Assembly (NCBI RefSeq): GCF_003114855.1
Contig: NZ_BFBB01000003.1
Coordinates: forward strand, 1 to 64,000
Direction: 5' to 3'
DNA: 64,000 nucleotides
Origin: Leptospira ryugenii
GTDB taxonomy: Bacteria > Spirochaetota > Leptospiria > Leptospirales > Leptospiraceae
The notes below the pieces were generated by a model, which was not told the DNA's origin, did not search any database, and worked only from the letters and a program-made list of their open reading frames with translations. Position 1 is the stretch's first letter; each line of letters starts with the position of its first letter. This document shows, one piece after another, positions 1 to 7,913 of this stretch. The position numbers and the translations under genes are program-made.

Positions 1-84
1 TTGCTTATTTCTGACCCTAATGCATACAAAGATCATAAACCAAGAAAGGTTACTAAAAAGCGTTACCCTTCTACTGCCGCTTAA
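1..84 (+). pseudogene. 3' end of an IS481-like transposase gene (remnant)
   Basis: The open frame entering the window encodes the last 27 residues of a basic transposase tail (ending KKRYPSTAA) followed by TAA. The same tail, nearly identical, recurs at 1524-1607 behind a recognisable IS481-like N-terminus, which is how it was identified. The body of this copy, if any, lies outside the window. Confidence 0.6.
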
Positions 85-121
85 CCGTTACCTATCTCCT
101 GAAGTCATACCAAAATATTTT

Positions 122-1021
122 ATGAAAAAAATAATAATCTCCTTCCTGATCATTTCTTGCTTCTCTTTATATGGAAATGATGAATCAAAAGAAAATGAGA
201 TAAAAAATAATGAAAAAGATTTAAACAAAATCTATCTTAGGAGAAATTCTACCAATTACAGTGCCACTGAATAATATATCTATCGATCTTTGTTTCCATT
301 TACCAATATTAATGATACAAACAATTTCAATTACAATACTTTCGGCTATCAGAGATTTATTAAAAATTCGAAATTGAGTTTAGAAACTAATTTCTTTGAA
401 AACAAAAAAACTAGTATGGAGACTCAATCGTTACGTTTCATCCCTAGAAATGATCCATTCGTTTCTTATGGCAATTTAGGAACTTATTATAGAACTGAAT
501 CTAATTTTCTGATTCACTATCATTTCAGAGAAAACAGAATCTCTACTTTCGCCGGAATTCAACAAATAAAGAGTAATTTGTCTCAAAGTTCGACTTATTA
601 TTTCAATTATGATTTTAGTCAAAATTTCAAAGGAGTTACTTTCGGACTAAATCTTGAGACTCCTCGTATTTATAGTTTTTATTTAAATCTAGGCTTTAAA
701 CATTCAATGTTATATGGAAATATAAGTTTAAATTATTCTATAGTTGAAAATGCTAGATTGATTAACTTTTCCATTTATAAAGACAATGTTTTTACTAAAT
801 ATTTTCTTAATGAATATAAAATTGCGTTGGGATATGAAATTAATGAATCTACTATTCTATCGATTGGTTTAATTGAACAATTTGCAAGAATTTCAGAAGA
901 TAGAAGTAAATTGCAAGGTTATTCAACCGAGCAAACGATTCAACTCAGGACTCTGTTTAATAGTTTTGTTTCTTTTGAATCATTTGCAAATACATTCATT
1001 TCTCTCTCTCGAACTTTTTAA
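122..1021 (+). pseudogene. Outer-membrane beta-barrel-like protein interrupted by an in-frame TAA
   Basis: One 300-codon frame starts at ATG 122 with a signal peptide (MKKIIISFLIISCFSLYG, residues 1-18), hits TAA at 272-274 (codon 51), and then continues open in the same frame to 1021. The downstream part alternates short polar and aromatic stretches like transmembrane beta strands and ends in Phe (SLSRTF), a typical beta-barrel assembly signal. Family not recognised. Because both halves share one frame and the second half has no start with a ribosome site, this is most simply a nonsense-mutated gene. It lies between two transposase remnants. Readthrough or a base-call error would be the alternatives. 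Confidence 0.6.
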
Positions 1022-1022
1022 A

Positions 1023-1081
1023 CGGCGTATAACTGCGGCTGACACGCTCCGCTCGGGACTTGCGCCCTCACTCGGTCTGCG
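1023..1081. other. GC-rich structured element, possibly attC-like
   Basis: Right after the stop of the broken barrel gene, about 60 bases are strikingly GC-rich compared with their AT-rich surroundings. The element begins with a TAAC-containing box (GTATAAC near 1027-1033) and has internal near-repeats (CTCCGCTCGGGAC and CCCTCACTCGGTC). Its position at the end of a gene and composition recall integron cassette recombination sites, but no convincing GTTRRRY partner box is visible. Low certainty. Confidence 0.25.
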
Positions 1082-1161
1082 AAATGTTTCTATTGTATGA
1101 CTCAGGACATAGGTAACACTTTCTGGTTTCTCATCCCCTAGAACACCTTTATAGGAGGGCT

Positions 1162-1607
1162 ATGGGAATGCCTTGGAAAGAGAATCAGGTCGTGCATTTA
1201 AGATTAGAATTCGTTATGGCGAGCTTTGAGAAAGGTATCAATTTCACTAGAGCTCTGTGCAGAATATGATAAATCGATAAAGTGTGGATACAAATGGAAA
1301 GAAAGGTTTCTGACTGAGGGAAAGGCTGGGCTTCTCGACAAGAAGAGAATTCCTAAGAACTCGCCTAAGAAATTCCCAAGGATGTAGTTCTCGAGCTCAT
1401 TAAGCTCAAGAACAATAAGAAGTTTTGGGGTTCAAAGAAGATACTAGAACTCTGCAAGAGCAAGATACTTATTCTATCTAGTTTGCTAATAATAAATTAG
1501 GTGTTAAAGACAAGGATTTTTTCTTGCTTATTTCAAACCCTACTGCATACAAAGATCATAAACCAAGAAAGATTACCAAAAAGCGTTACCCTTCTCACGC
1601 CGCTTAA
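1162..1607 (+). pseudogene. Degenerate IS481-like transposase
   Basis: ATG 1162 opens with MGMPWKENQVVHLRLEFV, the helix-turn-helix start typical of IS481-type transposases, followed after a +1 shift near 1253 by a homologous stretch (CGYKWKERFLTEGKAGLLDKK) and after another shift near 1380 by KNNKKFWGSKKILELC. The DDE catalytic core is missing: the sequence jumps to the C-terminal tail at 1524-1607. At least two frameshifts plus a large internal deletion make it non-functional. A ribosome site (AGGAGG, 1153-1158) survives upstream. Confidence 0.7.
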
Positions 1608-1609
1608 CC
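1524..1609 (+). repeat. Direct repeat of window positions 1-86
   Basis: 86 bases match 1-86 with only a few substitutions (CTGACCCTAA versus CAAACCCTAC, ACTGCC versus CACGCC). Both copies encode the same transposase C-terminal tail, so they are the 3' ends of two copies of one element flanking the broken barrel gene. Recombination between such copies could delete or exchange the 1.4 kb between them. Confidence 0.75.
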
Positions 1610-1649
1610 ATGAAAGTTAGGTCTTTTCAGTAGGATTTATATCTTTAAA

Positions 1650-2135
1650 ATGATTCAGAAAAAAATACCATTTACGATACGAAAAGCGAAAGAGGAAGAT
1701 CTTAGCCAAATGCAAATTTTATTTGCTGATACAGTCAATACCATCTGTTCAAAGGATTATAGTCAAGATCAAATCAGCGCTTGGATTTCAGGGATCGAGA
1801 ATAGAGAAAGGTGGATTCAGATCATTCAAAAACAAATTACATTGATTGCAGAGAATGGCGACCATTTGCTGGGTTTTGTATCATTTGCCAATCAAAATCA
1901 TATAGATCTACTCTATGTACATAAAAACTACCAAAACTTTGGAATTGCCAAAACTTTATTTCTTGAAATTTTGAATGAATCAAATATTTCAAAACAAAAA
2001 AGGTTAACAGCTGATGTAAGCAAAACCGCAGCACCTTTTTTTCATAAAATGGGATTTAAGATTACATTAGAACAAAAGAACGATCGTAATGGAGTTGATT
2101 TAATAAATTATAAAATGGAGAAAACGATCGATTGA
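1650..2135 (+). CDS. GNAT-family N-acetyltransferase
   Basis: 161 residues, the usual size for a single-domain GNAT enzyme that moves an acetyl group from acetyl-CoA to an amine; substrate unknown. The N-terminus (FTIRKAKEEDLSQMQ) is the first strand and helix of the fold, residues 74-91 form strands 4-5 (LGFVSFANQNHIDLLYV), and the CoA pyrophosphate loop is Q95-N-F-G-I-A-K101, a slightly relaxed Q/RxxGxG/A motif. It follows the IS remnant directly and stands alone, so its neighbours give no clue to the substrate. Confidence 0.8.
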   Translation: MIQKKIPFTIRKAKEEDLSQMQILFADTVNTICSKDYSQDQISAWISGIENRERWIQIIQKQITLIAENGDHLLGFVSFANQNHIDLLYVHKNYQNFGIAKTLFLEILNESNISKQKRLTADVSKTAAPFFHKMGFKITLEQKNDRNGVDLINYKMEKTID

Positions 2136-2275
2136 TTTAGTAGCTAGGTTTAAGATAATAATGAAATTGCGCCGAACGCAAAGTTAGCTATCCTCATTCA
2201 TGCTCAGAGGTATTGGATCCGTAGTAAAACGACTTCATTCTTTGCGAAGTGCTTACGATCTGATAAATAAATTAA

Positions 2276-3091
2276 ATGGAATACACAACCTTTAAACCTC
2301 ATAAAGATCTCTCATGGATCGTTGATTGCTATTGGACTCTACTGGTCCCAAAACAAGATAACCCAAAGAAGCAACGAATTATCCCCGATGGCTTCCTTGA
2401 AATGGCCTTCATTCTCGGCGATGACATAAAGCGCTATACTTCAACAAAAGATTATATTTTGCAACCAAGAGCTATGATCTTAGGCCAGACGATAGATCCT
2501 TTTTATATTGAGCCAACTGGCTATGTTGATACCTTTTCGATTCGTTTTATCCCCTATGGATTATCCCATCTATTCAACATAAAATTAAATTCGTTAGTAA
2601 ATAAAGAGACTCCGCTTGACACTATACTTGGGGAAACCGAGGCGAAGGAATTGCAGGAACAAATTATCAATGCGAAAGACGCAGCCCAAAGAATTTCCCA
2701 TATTGAATCATTCCTTCGAAAAAAACTATCAAATCCTCAAAAGATTGATTGCTTAGTCAAATCTACCCTTGATACAATTTTTGAAACACTAGGAAAGAAA
2801 TCAATCCAGACCATCGTCGGAGATTCTCCTTCCTTGAGGAGAAAACTTGAACGGAAGTTCAAGAAAGAAATGGGATTGAGTCCAAAACAATATGGCAAGA
2901 TCGTAAGATTTCAGGCTGCATTGAAAATGCTACTTAACCGGGAATCGGAAAACTTAACTGAGATTGCACATATGTTTGACTACTATGACCAAGCACATTT
3001 CATCAAAGACTTTAAAGATTTTACAAGTCTTAATCCGAAAGATTTTTTAAACAATGATGCGATGGCGCTTTCTTCCATTTTTTACAAATAA
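2276..3091 (+). CDS. AraC-family transcriptional regulator with DUF6597-like sensor domain
   Basis: 271 residues. Residues 1-150 resemble the N-terminal domain (HKDLSWIVDCYWTL, RIIPDGFLEMAF) that precedes AraC DNA-binding domains in many Bacteroidetes and Leptospira regulators. Residues about 165-265 are the double helix-turn-helix; the second HTH region carries LTEIAHMFDYYDQAHFIKDFKDF and the hallmark SPKQYGKIVRFQ. It probably controls the VOC lipoprotein gene that begins 60 bases downstream; a similar AraC-VOC pairing occurs at 6460-7664. Confidence 0.85.
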   Translation: MEYTTFKPHKDLSWIVDCYWTLLVPKQDNPKKQRIIPDGFLEMAFILGDDIKRYTSTKDYILQPRAMILGQTIDPFYIEPTGYVDTFSIRFIPYGLSHLFNIKLNSLVNKETPLDTILGETEAKELQEQIINAKDAAQRISHIESFLRKKLSNPQKIDCLVKSTLDTIFETLGKKSIQTIVGDSPSLRRKLERKFKKEMGLSPKQYGKIVRFQAALKMLLNRESENLTEIAHMFDYYDQAHFIKDFKDFTSLNPKDFLNNDAMALSSIFYK

Positions 3092-3151
3092 TTTATATTG
3101 AATGTCGTTTTTTTACAATTTTATACAGAATAAAAATGGTATCCTTGATTC

Positions 3152-3598
3152 ATGAAAAAATTTTCTTCCACTCTATTTCTACTTCTATCTATTTTCAGTT
3201 TAGCGCAATGCGGCAAAAAGGAGAATAAACAGATAAGCAATGTCGCTATATTTGAGATACCATCCAAGCAGATCGATAAATCTATTCAATTCTATGAAAA
3301 CATTTTTGGAATCAAATTACTAAATGTGGAATTTGAAGGAATGAAAATGGCCATCTTTCCAACGGAAGACCAGCAAGTCACCGGAGTAATAATTGAAGCT
3401 GAAGGATATGAACCCTCCGCAAACGGAGTAACCATTTATTTAAATGCAGGAAAAAATTTGGAAAGGACGTTAGATCTCATCCCAAAAAATGGAGGAAAGA
3501 TCCTAATCCCCAAAACTCCGCATGCTGACCAGAATGGATTTTTCGCAATTTTTCTCGACATTGATGGTAACAAATTAGGTTTGCACTCTTCCGATTAA
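3152..3598 (+). CDS. VOC (glyoxalase/bleomycin resistance fold) lipoprotein
   Basis: 148 residues. A signal peptide ends in LAQC with Cys20 as likely lipidation site, unusual for this normally cytoplasmic fold. The mature part has one VOC half-unit pair: SNVAIFEIPSKQIDKSIQFYENIFG (about 30-54) and the closing GFFAIFLDIDGNKLGLHSSD with the common D-x-x-GN-x-x-GL ending. Ligand or reaction unknown. It lies just after an AraC-type regulator gene on the same strand and could be its target. Confidence 0.75.
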   Translation: MKKFSSTLFLLLSIFSLAQCGKKENKQISNVAIFEIPSKQIDKSIQFYENIFGIKLLNVEFEGMKMAIFPTEDQQVTGVIIEAEGYEPSANGVTIYLNAGKNLERTLDLIPKNGGKILIPKTPHADQNGFFAIFLDIDGNKLGLHSSD

Positions 3599-3743
3599 TC
3601 AACGTTTCCAGATACGAGGTGAGAGTATAAGCATGCATTTTCATCTGCAGAGGAGGCGAATTTTTGTTTCTGACTCTCCCAATGAACAAAACCCTGCTAA
3701 TGAGAAAGTGTTGCTCCAAAGAAACAAAATGCTATTCGTATAT

Positions 3744-4148
3744 AAAAAAAGTCTGATTTCTAATATTGTATCATATGATTTAAATTGATTCGATGACAAT
3801 CTCTATGATGGTATTTTTTGTTACGCTTTGCTCCACCTACTTACAAAGGTGGAAAGATATAAATTCATAGAGAATTGCTACAATCATCTCAATGAAAACG
3901 GCATCATGGTATTTGTTACACTTTCATAAAAAGATAGTCGATATGGAAAAGGTACACAGCAGGAAATGGATACCTTTTTGACCACACATGGAATTACACT
4001 TTTTTTCTATGATGAAATATCTGTTCATTCTGAATTTCACAAATATGGCTTAGTTGAATGCAAGGAAATTCAGGAGCCAAAAATTACCTCAGAAAATAAG
4101 CCACCTGAAATTTTTTATTATATCATCTGCCAAAAGGTTCCAGCTTAA
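3744..4148 (+). pseudogene. SAM-dependent methyltransferase remnant with in-frame stops
   Basis: A single frame from about 3744 reads as the middle and end of a class I methyltransferase: FDDNLYDGIFCYALLHLL (post-motif II/III), RYKFIENCYNHLNENGIMVFVTLS, then KDSRYGKGTQQ and the tail FHKYGLVECKEI and FYYIICQK. A TGA (3786-3788) and a TAA (3927-3929) interrupt it, and the SAM-binding N-terminal motif is absent upstream. Only the last 60 codons from ATG 3966 are open. Clearly decayed. Confidence 0.65.
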
Positions 4149-4303
4149 ATTTCTTTTCATGTAGCCATTAAGATGGACGATAACATTGATAAACCCCGTT
4201 AACTCGGGACTGTCTTCGGGACCAAGTAGTAAGCTCCTCTTTTTCAAAACAGTCACTTTTGAAATTCTCATTGATCAAATGCAAGTCTGATTACACTTGA
4301 ACC

Positions 4304-4633
4304 ATGGGTGTTAGCAAACTAGAATTATTTAACAAAAAGCAAAATCGAATAGCCTCGTATGCAAAAGCACTAGGCCATCCTGCGCGTATTGCAATCCTTG
4401 AAACGATCATCAAGAAGAGATCCTGTATCTGTGGAGACTTGGTTGATGAGTTAAAACTGGCGCAAGCTACTGTTTCGCAACATCTAAAAGCTTTAAAAGA
4501 AGTAAATCTTATATCAGGTACGATCGAAGGACCTTCCGTATGTTATTGCATAAACGAAAAAGCTTGGAGCGAAATTTCTGATTATTTTGGCACTTTTTTC
4601 TCCAAACATGAAAAATCTACAAATTGCTGTTAA
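4304..4633 (+). CDS. ArsR/SmtB-family metalloregulator
   Basis: 109 residues, the typical size of a metal-responsive winged-helix repressor. Residues 16-33 (ASYAKALGHPARIAILET) and 44-70 (GDLVDELKLAQATVSQHLKAL) are the family's core. A Cys-x-Cys pair (C41, C43) sits at the start of the helix that holds the As(III) ligands in E. coli-type ArsR; further Cys pairs are C80/C82 and C108/C109. It would release its operator on binding arsenite or a similar thiophilic metal. The DUF6428 gene 61 bases downstream supports an arsenic-type context, though no arsenite pump or ArsC is seen here. Confidence 0.85.
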   Translation: MGVSKLELFNKKQNRIASYAKALGHPARIAILETIIKKRSCICGDLVDELKLAQATVSQHLKALKEVNLISGTIEGPSVCYCINEKAWSEISDYFGTFFSKHEKSTNCC

Positions 4634-4694
4634 AATTTTGTTGATTCTATCGTAATATTACGATGAAATGGTCTCAATCATCATTTGGAGTCAC

Positions 4695-5141
4695 ATGAAA
4701 CTTTCAGAAATTAAAAACTTACTTCCGAATTTAAATACACTTACCTTCAAGCTAGAAAATGGAAGCTCTGTTCCTTCTCATTTTCATATCACAGAGGTAG
4801 GCCTTCTCACTAAAGATTTCATTGATTGTGGTGGCACACTTCGAAAGGAAACCACAATTAATTTTCAGCTATGGAATTCTAATGATATAGAACATAGATT
4901 GGATTCGCAAAAGTTATTAAAGATTCTTCATTTAGCAGAAGAAAAATTGCCTTTAGGGGATGCGGAGATTGAAGTGGAATACCAACAAGATACCATTGGA
5001 AAGTATGACCTTACGTTTCGCGGTTCCTCCTTCCTTTTACAAAACAAAAACACTGCTTGTCTTGCTAGCAGTCAATGTGGCAATTCTGAAAAACAGGACT
5101 CGCAAGCAAAAGTCACGACCAAAAATTCCTGTTGCAATTGA
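4695..5141 (+). CDS. DUF6428-like protein next to ArsR
   Basis: Start at ATG 4695 is preferred because GGAG (4686-4689) lies at proper distance. The 148-residue product (MKLSEIKNLLPNLNTLTFKL, VPSHFHITEVG) resembles small proteins that commonly accompany ArsR genes in arsenic clusters (DUF6428, from memory). Four to five Cys near the C-terminus, ending NSCCN, suggest thiol-metal contact. Biochemical role unknown. Probably co-transcribed with the ArsR gene. Confidence 0.65.
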   Translation: MKLSEIKNLLPNLNTLTFKLENGSSVPSHFHITEVGLLTKDFIDCGGTLRKETTINFQLWNSNDIEHRLDSQKLLKILHLAEEKLPLGDAEIEVEYQQDTIGKYDLTFRGSSFLLQNKNTACLASSQCGNSEKQDSQAKVTTKNSCCN

Positions 5142-5142
5142 A

Positions 5143-5247
5143 ATGGACTTAGGAGCTCAGGAATCTCCCGAGGCCAATTGTAAGGCCTATGATTGCCTTT
5201 CCGTATGTAGGCATCTTACAAACGGTATGCTTTGGATTAAAGGATAG
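5143..5247 (+). CDS. Possible small Cys-containing protein
   Basis: A 34-codon frame beginning 2 bases after the DUF6428 stop and ending just before the Cld-like gene. It contains three Cys (C-K-A-Y-D-C-L-S-V-C). No ribosome site is convincing. It may be a real small protein, or the residue of a larger arsenic-cluster gene; I do not recognise it. Confidence 0.25.
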   Translation: MDLGAQESPEANCKAYDCLSVCRHLTNGMLWIKG

Positions 5248-5252
5248 TTGTC

Positions 5253-5807
5253 ATGGAAAAAAACTTTTATGATTTTATTGGTGGTGATTGGGGTAAATGG
5301 AAAGTTTTGAATACCTATCAGATAAAGGGCGAAGGATTGCCCTCGCCTTCCCATCTAAACATTGTTCCAAGCGATTTCGAAAAGGAGCAGTCTGGTATCT
5401 GGAGACTTAGAGGATTTACAAGCAATGTAAGGTATGCTAATAGAACGGAACTAAATGTACTATCTTCGATCCAAGCTCCCTTAGGTAGAGAGGATTCGAA
5501 TTTTGCAGCACTCATCCCGATTAAAAAAAGCGAAACATGGTGGCAACTTTCCCAAGATGAAAGGAGACACATTTTTGAAGAGTCATCCCATCATACGGAA
5601 ATTGGAATCAAATTCTTACCTCAAATTGCAAGAAAGCTCTTCCATTGTAGAGACATAGGTGAGCCATATGATTTTCTTACTTGGTTCGAATTTTCATCAG
5701 AAAATAGAAAAGATTTTGATCTGCTACTTGAATCATTGAGAGCTTCTGAAGAATGGGAATATGTAGAATCAGAAATGGAAATTCGCTTAGAAAGGATAGA
5801 ATTCTAA
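5253..5807 (+). CDS. cld: Chlorite dismutase-family heme protein (short, dimeric type)
   Basis: 184 residues, the length of the compact clade II Cld proteins. The C-terminal ferredoxin-like half has the family signature: H114 in SSHHTEIGIKFLPQ matches the proximal heme ligand and R127 in QIARKLFH the distal arginine, followed by GEPYDFLTWFEF. Conservation of both catalytic residues suggests real chlorite to chloride plus O2 activity, or a related heme peroxidase function, rather than the HemQ role. A good Shine-Dalgarno (AAGGA, 5239-5243) precedes ATG. It sits downstream of the ArsR-DUF6428 pair, though a common operon is not certain. Confidence 0.8.
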   Translation: MEKNFYDFIGGDWGKWKVLNTYQIKGEGLPSPSHLNIVPSDFEKEQSGIWRLRGFTSNVRYANRTELNVLSSIQAPLGREDSNFAALIPIKKSETWWQLSQDERRHIFEESSHHTEIGIKFLPQIARKLFHCRDIGEPYDFLTWFEFSSENRKDFDLLLESLRASEEWEYVESEMEIRLERIEF

Positions 5808-5990
5808 AAATTTCAAAATCGCAAACAGCTTATTGTTATTCCAAATGTCTTTCATTTCCAACGTTCACAATGTACATTCGTTACATTTGTTATAACAATA
5901 AGGTATAATTTTATTTATTCCAAAACGTTCTTTTTTACTTTCATGAATAAAGATTGACTCAATCACGAACCCCTTCCTATATTTTCACCT

Positions 5991-6419
5991 ATGGCACAAA
6001 TCAACCCACATATCAATTTCAATGGAAATGCAGAAGAGGCCTTCCGATTTTACCAATCCGTTTTTGGTGGTAAGTTAAATCAGATTGTCAGACTTAAAGA
6101 TCTCGCGGGGCCAGATTTTCCCATTCCGGATATTGATGCAGATAAGATTATGCACATCTCCCTACCGATTGGCAATTCTCTCCTCATAGGAAACGACGTA
6201 CCTTCTTTTCTTGGTAAAGTCGATGAAAAGGAAAATAGATCAAAGATATCCGTGAGTACAGATAGCAAGGAAGAAGCAGATACTATTTTCCTTCGCTTAG
6301 CCAAAACGGGAACAGTGGAAGCAGAAATCGGTGATAGCCCATGGGGGACTTACTTTGGGATGCTCAGAGACCAATTCGGTATTGAGTGGATCATCGAATT
6401 CAATGCAAAGAAGACCTAG
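5991..6419 (+). CDS. PhnB/YjdN-like VOC protein
   Basis: 142 residues starting INPHINFNGNAEEAFRFYQSVFGG, the classic opening of the PhnB-like subgroup, with a matching second half (DSPWGTYFGMLRDQFGIEWIIEF). Reaction unknown; members of this group are often simply annotated by the old 3-demethylubiquinone methyltransferase-like name. It is cytoplasmic and lies 40 bases ahead of an AraC-type regulator gene on the same strand. Confidence 0.8.
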   Translation: MAQINPHINFNGNAEEAFRFYQSVFGGKLNQIVRLKDLAGPDFPIPDIDADKIMHISLPIGNSLLIGNDVPSFLGKVDEKENRSKISVSTDSKEEADTIFLRLAKTGTVEAEIGDSPWGTYFGMLRDQFGIEWIIEFNAKKT

Positions 6420-6459
6420 AAAGAAACTCATCCCTTTTTTTTCCTCTGATTGATACTCC

Positions 6460-7209
6460 ATGAATTCCAAATACGATCCTGTTCCAGATGGCATACAAAA
6501 AAAACAATCTTCCGTTCTTTTTCAGGAACAAAAGCCTCCTGAGAAATTCCAGGACTTTGTACACTCCTATTGGGAATTGAAAACCGTTCACGATCTAGAA
6601 GAAGACTTCAAACTCCATGTCATTCCTGATGCTTGTGTCAATGCGCTTCTAAATCTAAGAAACCCTCTGATCTGTGCCTTTACCTACCGCCAAACAACCT
6701 ATGTGGAGCTCAACCTTGGGAGATCCTTTCATTATGCTGGAATCCAATTTTTTCCTGGTGTTTGGCAGGGTGAAAAAAACGAAATTCAATTTGGTTTCGT
6801 AAATTCTGAGTACAAGGGAAAATTTCCACTCATCAAAACCGCAAAACAAATGATTGGTGTTGATTTTTTAGAATTCGCAAATCCACTGAACCAACTCGTA
6901 ACCATCCTAATTCAAGATGGCATACTCAGACAGAATGTGGTTACCGAACGTATCCTCAATGACATAGAAGAGATTGAATCAGTCGAGGAAATGGCAGCAG
7001 CTGTCAATCTATCAACCCGACAATTGCAAAGAAAGCTCAAGGAATCTACTGGCTTTTCACCACACGACTTTCTTAAAATCTTAAGACTCCAACAAGCCTT
7101 TCGGAAAGACTACTTAGACTTTTACGTCGACCAATCCCACTTTATTAATCATTTTAAAAAAATTACAGGCTTTACTCCGAAAGAATACTTTAAGACCTTC
7201 CATGTCTGA
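6460..7209 (+). CDS. AraC-family transcriptional regulator
   Basis: 249 residues. N-terminal part has PPEKFQDFVHSYWELK and VIPDACVNALLNL like the regulator at 2276, so the two are paralogues. C-terminal AraC domain (about 160-249) includes SVEEMAAAVNLSTRQLQRKLKE and GFTPKEYFK. Flanked on both sides by VOC genes on the same strand, which are plausible targets. Confidence 0.85.
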   Translation: MNSKYDPVPDGIQKKQSSVLFQEQKPPEKFQDFVHSYWELKTVHDLEEDFKLHVIPDACVNALLNLRNPLICAFTYRQTTYVELNLGRSFHYAGIQFFPGVWQGEKNEIQFGFVNSEYKGKFPLIKTAKQMIGVDFLEFANPLNQLVTILIQDGILRQNVVTERILNDIEEIESVEEMAAAVNLSTRQLQRKLKESTGFSPHDFLKILRLQQAFRKDYLDFYVDQSHFINHFKKITGFTPKEYFKTFHV

Positions 7210-7283
7210 TTTATACAATACTCCCCCCTATTTTTTTGCTAAGCTCATTTCATAAAAGAAAGTAGCATGTAGGAGTATACAAT

Positions 7284-7664
7284 ATGCAAAAACCGAATGC
7301 AATCGGCTGGTTTGATATCTATGTAAATGATTTGGAAAGGGCAAGTAAGTTCTATCAAACGATTTGCCAACAGCAGTTAACTGACTTAGGCGATCCCACA
7401 GGGGAGACCAAAATGAAAATGTTTGTCGGAGCCATGGACAAATATGGAGCAAGTGGAGCTCTCGTGAAATCACAATTTGCAAAACCTGGCAATGGCGGAA
7501 CTCTCGTTTATTTCTCTGTTGAGGATTGCGAATTAAGTGAAGCAAAAGTAAAAAAAGCAGGGGGAAAACTCATTCGACCTAAGTTCTCGATAGGAGAGTT
7601 TGGTTTTGTTACTCTTTGCGAAGACACGGAGGGTAACTTAATTGGTTTGAACTCTATGAAATAG
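7284..7664 (+). CDS. VOC family protein
   Basis: 126 residues, single VOC module: AIGWFDIYVNDLERASKFYQ at the start, GGTLVYFSVEDCELSEAKVKKAGG in the middle, and GFVTLCEDTEGNLIGLNSM at the end. AGGAG 8 bases before ATG 7284 fixes the start. A strong terminator follows, so it ends the AraC-VOC unit. Ligand unknown. Confidence 0.8.
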   Translation: MQKPNAIGWFDIYVNDLERASKFYQTICQQQLTDLGDPTGETKMKMFVGAMDKYGASGALVKSQFAKPGNGGTLVYFSVEDCELSEAKVKKAGGKLIRPKFSIGEFGFVTLCEDTEGNLIGLNSMK

Positions 7665-7674
7665 TTTGACCAAT

Positions 7675-7712
7675 GGTAGAGGGTAAGGATTTACTCTCTA
7701 CCAAGTTTATTT
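7675..7712 (+). terminator. Rho-independent terminator
   Basis: A 12-bp stem (GGTAGAGGGTAA with TTACTCTCTACC, one G-T pair), 4-base loop GGAT and the T-rich tail AAGTTTATTT, 10 bases after the VOC gene stop. Confidence 0.8.
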
Positions 7713-7913
7713 CCTCAGATCTAATCTTATAGTATATTTAAAATCAATTCTGACCTCTTCCAATCGATTAAAAAAAATTCTGAAATACTAATAAATTTTT
7801 TTTAGACAATATATTAGTATATTATTTAATTCCAATGTGATATAAACTTCACAATATCCAGTTAGACCTCATATTTTCTTTACGAAAAAGAGTACACTTG
7901 GAAATTATGCAAT

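Noticed and set aside
3744..4148. Selenocysteine or stop-readthrough in the methyltransferase frame
   Set aside because: There are both TGA and TAA in frame, no SECIS-like hairpin was seen, and the SAM-binding start is missing; decay is simpler.
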